Assembly (NCBI RefSeq): GCF_027579695.1
Contig: NC_083587.1
Span: 4,875,501-4,939,500, forward strand
DNA from: Neoarius graeffei
Lineage: Eukaryota > Chordata > Actinopteri > Siluriformes > Ariidae
Direction: 5' to 3'
Length of the DNA stretch: 64,000 bases
Of this stretch, positions 42,186 to 53,288 are shown in pieces. Numbering within the stretch: position 1 is the first letter of the stretch; each line of letters opens with the position of its first letter. The translations under genes and the position numbers were made by a program. The notes under the pieces are model-generated. The model searched no databases, had not been told where the DNA came from, and worked only from the letters and a program-made list of their open reading frames with translations.

Positions 42186-44129
42186 CTAATGCGAAGGATG
42201 TACCTGGTTTCTCGCCACCAACATGTCGAAACAAGGAAGACAGGGTGACAAGGCCACTCGGAGCGTGTTTTCTGAGTTGAGCCTGTTTCGGTATTTTGTC
42301 TTTGTGGCTGTCAAATGTGAAAATGCAGTCTCGCAGAGGTATGTTGAACGGAAAGGCATCAGTGTTTTCACTGCCATCTCACTCAGCTGGGGATATTCAT
42401 CGCATCATGACAGCCAGAATTCAGACAGAGAAAGTCGACCAAATCCTGACTGCAGACCAGCATCGCATGAAAGCTCCAGAAGTTTATCCTGCACCACAGG
42501 TGGCAAAGCTCTTGTTTCTGGGTTGGTGAACGGGTCTCTTACCCATTGCTTTTCCGTGAGATGGGATTTTGAGGGGAAGTATGAATCAACATGATGCAGT
42601 GTTTCGGTAAGGTGTTCCGCGATCACTGCCGGCACCTGCCCCAAATCCACACCATCAGCCAGAGACGACAGACAGCCGAACATGTCAAACACACCTCTAT
42701 TAACTCTGTAGGTCCAGACTGAGAGCTTCTTTTTGAAAGCCATGATTTTATCATTGGCTTGAAAAATGTCACACGCTTGGCCTTGGATCGACAGGTTTAG
42801 CATATTGAAATGGTCCAGGATGTCAGAAAGATAAGCTACCTTTATAAGCCAAGACTGATCTCGCAGGTGATCGGCAAGATTGGACCGTTTATTAGTCAAG
42901 AATGCCTCAACCTCATGCCTCAACTCGTACACTCTGTTCACCACTTTACCCCGTGACAGCCAACGAACCTCAGAGTGCAAGAGCAGATGAACATGATCTG
43001 CACCCATCTCATCACACAGAGCTGTAAATAGACGGGAATTTGGCGGATTGGCCTTAATGAAGTTCACTATTTTGACCACTTGATTTAAAACTTTATGAAG
43101 CTCTGTGGACAGGCGTTTAGAGGCAAGTACCTCTCGATGAAGAACACAGTGCGTTGCCTGCACTGATGGTGAAATGGCTTTTACCCGAGCAACAACTCTG
43201 TTGTGCGTGCCGGTTATAGCCGCTGCCCCATCTGTGCAGACACTGACGCAACGCCCCCATATCAACCCATGCCCAGAGATGTACCCATCAAGCATACGGA
43301 ATATTTCTTCAGTGGTTGTGGTCCTTGGAAGCACCTTACAGAACAAAAAATCCTCATGAAACCGGCCCGCATGAGCATATCTGATGTAGACCAGAAGCCT
43401 AGACAAGTTCGAGAGATCTGTGGTCTCATCCAATTGAATGGCAAACCAGTCAGATGACTTCGCCCTTTCTAAAATTTGCATTTCGATGTCTGCCACCATA
43501 TCGTCAATTCGACGACAGATTGTGTCATTTGACAGAGGAATCTCTTTTACTCTGGCTGCAGCAGCCGGACCCAACACCTCACTACAAGCAGTAACAATTC
43601 AATTCTCTGTATGTCCTGCACATATGGCATTATTGATAATAAAGTTGACTTGAACTTAATAATCGAAGGCATAATTAGCTTCTCCTCAGCTGTGAAGGGT
43701 GCCTGACATTTGGAAATGTGGTGTGAAATCATGTATGATGCCTTTGTTAGCTTTTCATTCTCGGTCAAATTACTTTTCAACACTTTAGTTTGGGTGGCCA
43801 ATTCATCGCGTTTTCTTCTGAAAAAATCCTCTGATTTATCCTTGAGATGCGAATGTTTAGTTTCCAAATGCTGGCGTAATTTGGATGGCTTCATAGCATT
43901 GTTGCTGAGCATGGTTTGGCAGATAACACAGATTTGGTTTCGGGGGACAACTATCGCTTGAAATAAAGCCAAATTGTATATATGAAGGGTCATTATTGCC
44001 AGTGAATGGGCGATATTTTTTTGCCTCTGGCTCATGTTGTGTATCTGCACTGTCAGATGGGCGCTTTCCAAAGAAAGAGTCAAGAGTAGTTTGCTTTGAA
44101 CATGCCATGATATTGCTCTCATAAAGCAT
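42186..44129 (-). pseudogene. ZBED5/FAM200-like hAT transposase, frameshifted
   Basis: The N-terminus (44,129) reads MACSKQTTLDSFFGKRP, a start seen in ZBED5/SCAND3/FAM200-like proteins. After a frameshift near 43,970 a BED-type finger follows (CVICQTMLSNNAMKPSKLRQ then HLETKH). A short foreign piece at about 43,575-43,660, ending ATAAAGTTGACTTGAACTT like a LINE tail, breaks the frame. 43,577-42,405 (390 codons) has the RNase H-like core with LDETTD and CTDGAAA blocks and the helical insertion. Another frameshift at about 42,405 leads to the C-terminal dimerisation segment (42,377-42,186; TYLCETAFSHLT and KTKYRNRLN). It normally cuts and rejoins the element ends. Dead, but well preserved. Confidence 0.85.
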
Positions 44130-44397
44130 GTGCGCGCGAATGACTGGACTTGGGACAGAATGAATAAGTGCAAATGTGCAACCTCGCGCGGGCGGGAACG
44201 CTTAACATTCTAGAATGGGGGGGCAGGACTTATGCTACGTGGCACACAATGACAAAAGCACTGAGAGCAGAGCCAGCCAATTGCTCTTCTACATAATCTG
44301 ATTGACAGTGACCAGTAGTTTAAAATTATAATACTGACTACTAGTGCAGAGGCAGGCTTGCGGACCAACGGAAATCTTCTCACGGACTGGTACCGGT

Positions 44398-46150
44398 TGT
44401 AGGTACACAGTCCGTCTAAGAACTACAACAGCCCGTCTCTTTAAGAAACTACATTTCCCACCAGCCAACTTCCGCGTTGACCTATGTCACGCGTGGGCGG
44501 GATCATCTACGTCACGTCCTCCGTGACGTCACTTCAACGCCGACTCTAAGAGACCCGGAAACGCTCAGCTCGCTCTCTCTCGTCTGGATTTCAAGCCATC
44601 TGGACACAAGGGATACCCTGCATCAGAAAACCCAAGAAAAGACCTCTTTCTTGCAAGATCCACGATTTAGCGCGATTTCTTTCTTACCCTTGGCCAAGGT
44701 AGACTCCAGAGTCGCGCAATTTTTAACTCAGTCGAGTTACAACCGGTTTTATTCGTATTAGAAGTGACGTCACGACTGCCGCCTAAGCAGTTTAATTCAA
44801 AGTTAAGAAAGCGGCTGGACCCTTTTTTTTTTTTAACTGAAGCGCTGTGCACATTGTTCTACAAAGATTTTCTTCCCACGAGCTACGAAGCGTCGGACCA
44901 AGAATTCTTTGTTTTTCTACAGAAGTTTCTACGGGCTCCTGTGAACTCAGCCTCTCCAAGAAATTCCCCGTGCTTCACGGAGATCTCCACAGCGGTGAAA
45001 ACTCCAAAAGTCTCGGGACATCTCATAATATCGCGTGGAAGTAAGACTTGGCATTTTTGGGCATAATTAAACCTAGTCTTAGGAATTAGCTTTTATGAAG
45101 TGTGAATTTAAACTCAGGAACGGTTTAAATGTGTACACTGTAGACCGTCAGGGTATTGAATTGATGGTTCTATTTTGTTTTAATCTCTCAATTGTTTAAT
45201 AGATAAGCTGTGCATGCTTCTCTATTCCTTTCTAACATACTTAATTTCCTTATCACATCTTGACCGCATCAAGATTTCAGTGGATTCCGTATTGTTATAA
45301 GCTAGTGAAATTAGCCTATGGCTAATTCTTTTGTCCCATTAGCCTCCAGGGCTAAGGGTATTGTCTCAAGGGAACACGTGGTGGTCCTCCCCCACACTCA
45401 CATACACACCTTTTTGTTTTAACTCCACGAGTTAGGGTCCTTGGGCCTTAGCTAGCTAATTCCTTTGTCTCGTTAGCTAGCTAGGCTAACCTTTTGCTTA
45501 AGCCACAAGGCCTACACCACGTGGATACACACCCACCCACAAACATACCTGGCTAGCATCCCACGCTAGCCTTTTGCTTAGGCCACAGGCCACACACAAG
45601 CACACATTAGCAACACGTGCTAATTCTTTGTTTTACTTAGCAACACGTGGTCAACTCCACCACGTGGCCACAGGCCTCCCAAACACACCTTAGCTAGCTT
45701 TCCTTTGTCTTAGCTAGCAACACAAGGCTAATCTTTGTCTCCACACGTGGTGACCCCCCCCACACACACACACACTACATGTTTCATGTTTAATGTTTAA
45801 TTTGTTTTTAACACACACAAACACACGCACGCTCAAGTATATATCATATTTGTATATATTTCAACTGACATTCATTTTTAACTTTGTTATTGAAACTGTA
45901 TTTTTGTTGTTCCAATACTTTTGAAGTTGCCCAAATCTCAAAGAATTCAAAGGTGCATATGAGCTATGTAATATGGTAAGTGATCATAATAATTTGGAAT
46001 ATACCATAATTTAGCTGTTTGGTAATTTATTATTAAGCACCAAAATTAATGGTATTAATTAACGAGACTGATTCATTGAGACTGATTCAATTTAATTATT
46101 AATCTTCAGATTTAATGAGATTGATCACTTAATTACCAATTGCACCTACA
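44398..46150 (+). repeat. Left LTR, inverted relative to the element
   Basis: 1,753 bp, TGTAGGTAC...TGCACCTACA. It is about as long as the right LTR without its hAT. After its end come eight bases GTTAAATT identical to the bases that follow the right LTR in its sense direction. The second half has many TAGCTAGC and CACACGTGG-type words. No protein. Confidence 0.9.
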
Positions 46151-46687
46151 GTTAAATTATGGTATATTCCAAATTATTATGATGACTTACCATATTACAT
46201 AGCTCATATGCACCTTTTGAATTCTTTGAGATTTGGGTGACTTCAAAAGTATTCGAACAACAAATCAAACACACAGTTTCAATAATAATTGAATTTATTA
46301 TAACAGTTAAAAATGAATAATATCAGTTGAAATATATACAAATATTATATATACTTGATGAGCGTGTGTGTGCGTGCGTGTGTTTGTGTTAAAAAGAAAT
46401 TAAACATGTAGTGTGTTTGGGGGGGTCACCACATGTGGAGACAAAGATTAGCCTTGTGTTGCTAGCTAAGACAAAGGAAAGCTAGCTAAGGTGTGTTTGG
46501 GAGGCCTGTGGCCACGTGGTGGAGTTGACCACGTGTTGCTAAGTAAAACAAAGAATTAGCACGTGTTGCTAATGTGTGCTTGTGTGTGGCCTGTGGCCTA
46601 AGCAAAAGGCTAGCGTGGGATGCTAGCTAGGTGTGTGTGTGTGTCCACATGGTGTAGGCCTTGTGGCTTAAGCAAAAGGTTAGCCTA
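46151..46687 (-). repeat. Partial 3' LTR, truncated on both sides
   Basis: Matches 50,190-50,725 of the right LTR and the reverse of about 45,480-46,010 of the left LTR. It lacks about 1,080 bases at the U3 side and about 140 at the U5 side. Together with the left LTR it forms a hairpin with about 530-bp arms and a loop of about 140 bases. Confidence 0.85.
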
Positions 46688-46962
46688 TGCCAGGTGTATT
46701 TGCGATGAATACACATTAGTAATAAGAGTGGATTTTAGTATTTTATCTACCATGTTATACCGAAGGGTTATTACTTCATTTGGTTTGTAAGTCTGACTGG
46801 GAATGTTAGTGTATGCTTATGGGTGAGTGATGCGTACAAGCTAGGTGGACAGGATGGGCCTAGCTATCGTCCACCCCCTTTTGGAGTGAGGACTGTCCAA
46901 AAGGTTTGATTTGATTACTATGGACCCATTGATATGAGAGCGTTTGATTAGGCCTGGATGTC
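46688..46962 (-). other. Internal 3' region with possible polypurine tract
   Basis: No gene. On the sense strand CAAAAGGGGGTGGACG lies at about 46,886-46,871 and may be the polypurine tract, though the LTR start that should follow it is deleted. Confidence 0.4.
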
Positions 46963-47895
46963 CTAATGCAATATGCAACGGGGAACGGTTTTCCCACGAT
47001 CGAAAGGTCTCGACCAGGGTGGTAGGAACTTTGAGATTCGGGCGTAGTAGGCTTTTTGTCCTTTTACGCTCGAATCGAGATTCTTTTGGGCCCGTGTAAA
47101 GGTTGACTGTAGGTGGCGTCGTAGGTCGGCGACATGTTGATGTGCGGTGTATGCAATTGCGACGCTCATGTCCTCTGGTTTGTATAGGAGATGCGGTGGG
47201 AGAACCATCTCCTGCCCAGTCATCATCCCAAAGGGTGTGACTTCAGTGGCGCAATGAGGGGCGGATCTAATGGCCCTTAGCACCAAGGGAAGTTTCACAT
47301 CCCAATCTTTACCATGGTGGGTGACATACTTTCGCAGCATGCTCACAATGGTTTGAATGGCTTGTTCAACCTGACCAGAGAATTGAGGGTGGTACGCGAT
47401 ATGGAATCTCGCCTCGATGCCTAACATGTTCCACAGCGCAGCCATTACACCAGCAGTGAAATGGGTGCCTGTGTCTGAGTCGATGGATAGAGGGAGGTTT
47501 TTCAAAGAATTGTGGCCACTAGGGGGAATCGCGATGTCTGGTGCGTCTGGTGTGCCAGACTCCGTGTGTAAAGACATGAACTGAAGTTCATCGGAAATTT
47601 GATCTCGTGTGGCGCTTGGTTGATCGGTGTTCGCAGTAATCTTGTCGCAACGGGTTTGTGCACGTTTTGTGGGATCCAACGACGGTAGGGTTTTGTTTTG
47701 TGTGAAGTTGACTAAGTTTATGTTGCAGGGCTTGGTTGGGATTGGGTCACCTTGTGAGGGCCGTGTCTGAGAGATGGTGGTGAAGACTTTAGCGCACATG
47801 AGAGGTGCGTTTTGTGGGTTTGCCTTCACCACCAGGAGGGGCCCTACATCCTGACCCTCACCTGCTGTTTCAGAGGGATCTCCTCCCCCTTTCAC
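46963..47895 (-). pseudogene. Pol remnant: linker fused to integrase C-terminal half
   Basis: 310 codons open. About the first 125 have no recognised domain (possibly a protease-region spacer). From about residue 138 it has integrase core sequence: a second-Asp block degraded to DSDTGTHF, then AYHPQFSGQVEQAIQTIVSM with the third catalytic residue (Glu in SGQVE), then the C-terminal region. The SGQVE style is that of vertebrate retroviruses and related elements, unlike the SNGQTE of the chromovirus. Because RT is missing and the integrase has lost its first half, this arose by an internal deletion near 47,510. It stays open by chance or because the deletion is recent. Confidence 0.7.
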
Positions 47896-48245
47896 AAGAT
47901 ATACCTGTGGTTCCTGGCCTAGTCATGCCAGCGGGTAGCTTTTGTCATTTTTCTTGGGCTCTTTTGTTTTATCTGTTGAGGGGTCTGACCTCTGTTGTAA
48001 CAGTTCTTTAATCTCAGCCTGCTTTAATCTCAGCCTGCTTTCAAAGAGTCCAGCTCTGAGCGGAACTCACCAGGTTGGTCTGAGTCACTGTCTCGGTCAC
48101 CTCTACCCCTATGTGGAGAGCTACGGTCGGATCGCTCCTGCCATCTCTGGCCAGAGCGGGGATGACGGTCTTGCTGCCAACCGCTTTGTTCCTTGTGACC
48201 ATTCTCATCTGATGAGCGGTTGCCATGATCACTGTGGCCTTGCCA
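47896..48245 (-). other. Gag-pol junction region, no open frame on the sense strand
   Basis: The sense strand carries short broken frames rich in Arg, Asp and Gly, as expected of a nucleocapsid end. The plus-strand frame at 47,942-48,442 is a shadow of gag. Confidence 0.4.
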
Positions 48246-49109
48246 TCAATCTCTCCTGGCCTTACCTTGCCGATTTTCCCACTCACCTTGGTGATGGCTC
48301 GGCAAGGGGCGGTCTGGACCAGGATTTTTCCAGGTGGGTCCCCCTTTTGGTGCTTCACCTCCTTTTAAGGCTAGCAGGGGCTTGTCCTCACCCTGGAGAC
48401 AAAGGAGTCTGGGTTCATCATGGGTTCCATTTGTGGTTTTGACAATGGTCTCCCAGGTCATTTGGGCTAGTTGCCTAACTTCCCTCATCGAATAGCACCC
48501 TTGTCGACACGTCAGTGTGACTTGAGTCCGCACGCTTGGGTGGAGGTTATGTAAGAAGAAGGATTTGAAGCCTCTATTATCTTCCAAGCCTGGTGCGCTA
48601 CTACCCTGGAAATAGGCAGTACGTAGCCGTCTATAATATTCACGAAGCGCTTCAGACAATTTTTGTTTGATTTGTATAGCACACAATGTGACGGAGGTTT
48701 CATCTGTGTACAGCGCATATTCTTCCCTCATGTAATTGCCAAGTTTCGAATAACTATCGCGAATGTTTGGGGATAGTGTCTCTAAAAAGGCACGAACGCT
48801 GCTACTGGAGGTCTTCCAGATCAGTTTGAGTTTTTCTCGCCTTGTGGCTTTCGGTAGGTCTATCAGGCATTGGTCAATCTCTCGTAAATAATCATTTACA
48901 TTAGTTCTTTTATTATCGGGATCGAATCGCTCGACATCTTGGGCAAGTAGGTCAATTTGCCGTATGCGGAGGGCTTGGTGCACGTCCTTGTGTGGCCTCC
49001 GTCGCTCTCCTGAGTACCCACTATCTGAGCTACTCTGGAATCGCTCCCGTTTCGCATGAGATGCGTAGTCTGATTCATCCGAAGATGGATCAGGGATACT
49101 GTAGCGCAC
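48246..49109 (-). CDS. gag: Gag, capsid part
   Basis: About 287 codons, in the same frame as the upstream Gag piece and separated from it only by a TAA (49,112-49,110). It contains a helical capsid-type region: QALRIRQIDLLAQDVERFDP, then NVNDYLREIDQCL, KLKLIWKTSSSSVRAFLETL, YYRRLRTAYFQG and FFLHNLHPSVRTQV, resembling the capsid core of retroviral Gag proteins. The tail is basic. No CCHC knuckle is visible before the stop, possibly due to the break. It would form the inner core of the particle. Confidence 0.65.
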   Translation of the reverse strand: MRYSIPDPSSDESDYASHAKRERFQSSSDSGYSGERRRPHKDVHQALRIRQIDLLAQDVERFDPDNKRTNVNDYLREIDQCLIDLPKATRREKLKLIWKTSSSSVRAFLETLSPNIRDSYSKLGNYMREEYALYTDETSVTLCAIQIKQKLSEALREYYRRLRTAYFQGSSAPGLEDNRGFKSFFLHNLHPSVRTQVTLTCRQGCYSMREVRQLAQMTWETIVKTTNGTHDEPRLLCLQGEDKPLLALKGGEAPKGGPTWKNPGPDRPLPSHHQGEWENRQGKARRD

Positions 49110-49745
49110 TTACCTGGGTGTGTTACGGGCCTGGGCTCGGGATGAGCGCAGGACGACTCCACCCTGGCTCAACGACGACCGAGTCATGTAGCGAGTTGAT
49201 GGAGTTTGGCAGGATGTCTGGTGCTCGAGCAGGTAATCCATGGTGTCCGGTTCGGACGCCTCTTCCCGCTCTGAGCTTCGGCGCCTTGTTGGGGGTCTTT
49301 CACACCCCATGTGCCCTTCTTGGGGGGCCTGCTCCTTGGCAGCCCTTTTGGCGGCCTTTTCAGCTTTCTCTAGCCTTTCGGCGCAATCATCAAGGGAGTT
49401 CAAGAGACTACGCTCCCTATATAAATCATTGACATCGGCTGCCAGCTCGGCCTTGCTGGTGGTCAGCCTGTCAACCTCTCCGCGGAGGGATCTGATCTCT
49501 AGATCAGTATCCTGGAAGTGTAACAGGAATAGCTTACCTAGTGCCTCTTGGACACTAATAGTTGTTCTCTTTGGATCTCTCATATGTTTTATTGAGTTGA
49601 CCATGTTAATTTGGCATTCACGCCTACTCATGTCCTTAATGCTTGCCCTTTCGGAGTCAGAGCAGTGAATGAGGTCTGTGATGACCTCAAAGAGGGACAC
49701 GTCTTGAGCATTGTCTTCAATTTCTGAGACACAAGGGGATGCCAT
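49110..49745 (-). CDS. gag: Gag, N-terminal (matrix-like) part with coiled coil
   Basis: 211 codons from MASPCVSEIEDN. The middle is a long heptad-rich helix (LEIRSLRGEVDRLTTSKAEL, then ERLEKAEKAAKRAAKEQ), followed by an Arg/Ser/Glu-rich linker and NTPR. It ends at TAA inside CAG|GTAAGTG (49,115-49,107), a perfect consensus splice donor. The Gag capsid frame goes on directly after this stop. No myristoylation Gly at position 2. Because the frame is open from the start to that exact point, the stop/donor may be a normal part of the element. Confidence 0.6.
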   Translation of the reverse strand: MASPCVSEIEDNAQDVSLFEVITDLIHCSDSERASIKDMSRRECQINMVNSIKHMRDPKRTTISVQEALGKLFLLHFQDTDLEIRSLRGEVDRLTTSKAELAADVNDLYRERSLLNSLDDCAERLEKAEKAAKRAAKEQAPQEGHMGCERPPTRRRSSEREEASEPDTMDYLLEHQTSCQTPSTRYMTRSSLSQGGVVLRSSRAQARNTPR

Positions 49746-50048
49746 TTTGCTTAGGTTGGATAATTAATCAATGAGTTAATTTATTAATTAATCATTATTA
49801 ATTAATATTAACTATGTAATTAATCAATTACTAAAGTTTGGTTTTTGTTTGGAAATGCTCTCTCTTATCCTAAGTTATGAATAGGTTATTAGTATTTGGT
49901 GATATGGTTATCACACTACTGTTAACCGTTTAACACACCTGGGGATATACCTTAGCAGTTGTTTAATCAAACTGATAGTTTATCTGTTGTTGCAAGAATA
50001 TTCAAGAAGTCAACAAACCAATCTCCTCACACGGGGCACCAATTTAAC
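49746..50048 (-). other. Leader between LTR and gag
   Basis: A/T-rich leader of about 300 bases with the primer-binding site; no frame. Confidence 0.6.
50024..50043 (-). promoter_or_regulatory. tRNA-type primer-binding site
   Basis: Five to seven bases after the right LTR the sense strand reads TTGGTGCCCCGTGTGAGGAG, starting with TGG as the complement of a tRNA CCA end. The tRNA is not assigned with confidence. In contrast to the chromovirus this element uses tRNA priming. Confidence 0.65.
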
Positions 50049-52835
50049 TGTAGGTGCAATTGGTAATTATTAAGTGATCAATCTCATTAGATCTGAAGGT
50101 TAATAATTAAATTGAATCAGCCTCATTAATCAGTCTCATTCATTAATACCGTTAATTTTGGTGCTTAATAATAAATTACCAAACAGCTAAATTATGGTAT
50201 ATTCCAAATTATTATGATCACTTACCATATTACATAGCTCATATGCACCTTTTGAATTCTTTGAGATTTGGGTGACTTCAAAAGTATTGGAACAACAAAT
50301 AAAACACAGTTTCAATAATAATTGAATTTATTATAACAAAGTTAAAAATGAATAATGTCAGTTGAAATATATACAAATATGATATATATATACTTGATGT
50401 GTGTGTTAAAAAGAAATTAAACATGAAACATGTGTGTGTGTGTGGGGGGGGGGGGGGGGAGTCACCACGTGTGGAGACAAAGATTAGCCTTGTGTTGCTA
50501 GCTAAGACAAAGGAAAGCTAGCTGAGGTGTGTTTGGGAGGCCTGTGGCCATGTGGTGGAGTTGACCACGTGTTGCTAAGTAAAACAAAGAATTAACACGT
50601 GTTGCTAATGTGTGCTTGTGTGTGGCCTGTGGCCTAAGCAAAAGTCTAGTGTGGGATGCTAGCTGTGTGTGTGTCCACGTGGTGTAGGCCTTGTGGCTTA
50701 AGCAAAAGGTTAGCCTAGCTTGCTAACGAGACAAAGGAATTAGCCATGTGGCTAGCTAAGGCCCAAGGACCCTACCTCATGGAGTTAAAACAAAAGGTGT
50801 GTATGTGAGTGTGGGGGAGGACCGCTATGTGTTCCCTTGAGACAATACCCTTAGCCCTGGAGGCTAATGGACAAAAGAATTAGCCGTAGGCCAGAGGTTC
50901 CCAAACTTTTTTGGCCGCGCACCCCCTTCTATACTCCAACCAGGTTGACGCATCCCCAGTTTCAAAAAACACATGCTTTCTTATAAAGGCAGCATCTTTA
51001 ATTGTGCTAAAATGATAACAAACATCGTTTACCACACCTGCAGGAAACCACAAAAGTGAAAAAAAACCCAAGTTTTCTTACAAAGGCAGCACGTCGTGCT
51101 CGAATGAGAACATTGAATCACATTAACATATTATGCGCTCTCGTATTTGAATTAGATAGAATTTGATTGAAATGTAACAGTTTTAAAACGTTGCAACACG
51201 GTAAATGCGCAAATTCATTACAAAGTGAGAACACATCGAGGCATGTAGTCTACTAGCCAGATATGGGGAAAATGTATGGTTTTCATCCGTGTTTAAAACA
51301 CTAGCAACACAACCCTGTCATTACAAGGTTATGAAAATGAATTGAGAATGAATTTAATTTGCAAAAAAGTTAACATATAATAACAGTAAAAATAGCAATG
51401 ATAATTATGAACATATGCATTTTAAAGAGATACAACAATTAAGGAGCATATCAGGAACAGATAAAGAAGAGGATCCATCTGATTGTGAAGTGCAGCGCTG
51501 GCGGCTCAGTCTGCAGCGAGAGACAGACAGACAGACGGTGGGTGGGTCAGTAGGCTATATAGGTCCTATTTTCAGTAGCAGTATATATTTTTAGCAAGAT
51601 CAATGCCATTTGGCCAAATACATACCAATATTAATGCGACGGATGGGCCTACATCTTGGCACAGAGCTCTCCGATGTTTGGGGTAATTGAAGATAATCTC
51701 AGCCTCAAATATTTCTCAACATCTCCCAGTCTTTGCCGATGTTTAGTTTTAATTGCTGATGTTTAGTTTTAAAAGCCACAAACTACTGCAAAACCGTTAC
51801 GGCGTAGAAGAAGAGTTAAAAATCGCCATTACATTTTTTTATCTTGCGCACCCCCTAGTGGCAGCTCATGCACCCCTGGGGGTGCGTGCACCACACTTTG
51901 GGAAACCTTGCCGTAGGCTAATTTCACTAGCTTATAACAATACTGAATCCACTGAAATCTTGATGTGGTCAAGGTGTGATAAGGAAATTAAGTATGTTAG
52001 TAAGGAATAGAGAAGCATGCACAGCCTATCTATTAAACAATTGAGAGATTAAAACAAAATAGAACTATCAATTCAATACCCTGAGGGTCTACAGTGTACA
52101 CATTTAAACCGTTCCTGAGTTTAAATTCACACTTCATAAAAGTTAATTCCTAAGACTAGGTTTAATTATGCCCAAAAATGCCAAGTCTTACTTCCACGCG
52201 ATATTATGAGATGTCCCGAGACTTTTGGAGTTTTCACCGCTGTGGAGATCTCCGTGAAGCACGGGGAATTTCTTGGAGAGGCTGAGTTCACAGGAGCCCA
52301 TAGAAACTTCTGTAGAAAAACAAAGAATTCTTGGTCCGATGCTTCGTAGCTCGTGGGAAGAAAATCTTTGTAGAACAATGTGCACAGCGCTTCAGTTAAA
52401 AAAAAAAAGGGTCCAGCCGCTTTCTTAACTTTGAATTAAACTGCTTAGGCGGCAGTCGTGACGTCACTTCTAATACGAATAAAACCGGTTGTAACTCGAC
52501 TGAGTTAAAAATCGCGCGACTCTGGAGTCTACCTTGGCCAAGGGTAAGAAAGAAATCGCGCTAAATCGTGGATCTTGCAAGAAAGAGGTCTTTTCTTGGG
52601 TTTTCTGATGCAGGGTATCCCTTGTGTCCAGATGGCTTGAAATCCAGACGAGAGAGAGTGAGCTGAGCGTTTCCGGGTCTCTTAAAGAGTCAGCGTGGAA
52701 GTGACGTCACGGAGGACGTGACGTAGATGATCCCGCCCACGCGTGACACAGGTCAATGCGGAAGTTGGCTGGTGGGAAATGTAGTTTCTTAAAGAGATGG
52801 GCTGTTGTAGTTCTTAGACAGACTATGTACCTACA
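50049..52835 (-). repeat. Right LTR (5' LTR of the retroelement), interrupted by an hAT
   Basis: Minus-strand copy TGTAGGTACATAG...TTGCACCTACA; about 1,760 bp without the hAT at 50,892-51,910 and its duplicate. Includes a G run at about 50,442-50,459. Confidence 0.9.
50892..51910. mobile_element. Non-autonomous hAT in the right LTR
   Basis: Ends CAGAGGTTCCCAAACTTTTT and CACTTTGGGAAACCTTG; perfect 8-bp duplication CCGTAGGC (50,884-50,891; 51,911-51,918). No transposase; the interior is A/T-rich. Confidence 0.9.
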
Positions 52836-53288
52836 CGGTCCATGGCCCATAGATTGAGAAACATCGTAGTAAGTGACCTACTGTTGGCGTCTGATCAGGG
52901 CTGTGTCTTGCTGCTTGTGTTACTTGACCTTAGTGCAGCATTTGATACCATTGATCATTCCTTTCTTTTGGATAGACTAGCAAATGTTGTGGGAGTTAAG
53001 GGAACGGCCCTCTTCTGGCTCAGCTCTTATTTAACTGATCGCTGTCGGTGTGTTGATGTAAATAGTGATTTTTCTAGACATACTGAGGTAAAGTTTGGTG
53101 TTCCACAAGGTGCTGTCTTAGGCCCACTGCTTTTTTCTTTATGCATGTTATTCCTGGGTAATATTATTCGTAACCATGGTATTAGTTTCCACTGTTATGC
53201 TGATGACACACAGTTGTATGTTTCTGCAAAACCAGATGAGACACCAGCTTAATAGAATTGAGGAATGTGTAAAGGACATTAGACACTG

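Larger units (their letters stand above)
44398..52835 (-). mobile_element. LTR retroelement (ERV-like) with U3 ends on both sides
   Basis: It inserted in the hAT with a perfect 4-bp duplication CGGT (44,394-44,397; 52,836-52,839). Parts from left: complete LTR on the plus strand (44,398-46,150); partial LTR on the minus strand (46,151-46,687); 3' internal region and integrase; gag; primer-binding site; complete LTR on the minus strand (50,049-52,835, with an hAT inside). Both outer ends are TGTAGGTAC, the U3 end. Protease, RT, RNase H and the first part of integrase are deleted. Confidence 0.8.
41263..52866 (-). mobile_element. BED-type hAT transposon containing an 8.4-kb retroelement
   Basis: Left CAGGGTTTCTCAAACTTC and right ATTGAGAAACATCG are inverted; TAGTAAAT (41,255-41,262) and TAGTAAGT (52,867-52,874) flank it. 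Comparison with an uninterrupted L2 confirms the site. hAT sequence is 41,263-44,397 plus 52,836-52,866; the retroelement inserted close to the 5' end of the hAT. The transposase runs on the minus strand. Confidence 0.85.

Noticed and set aside
48041-49668. Plus-strand frames at 47,942-48,442, 48,992-49,432 and 49,240-49,668
   Set aside because: Shadows of the minus-strand gag; no recognisable product.
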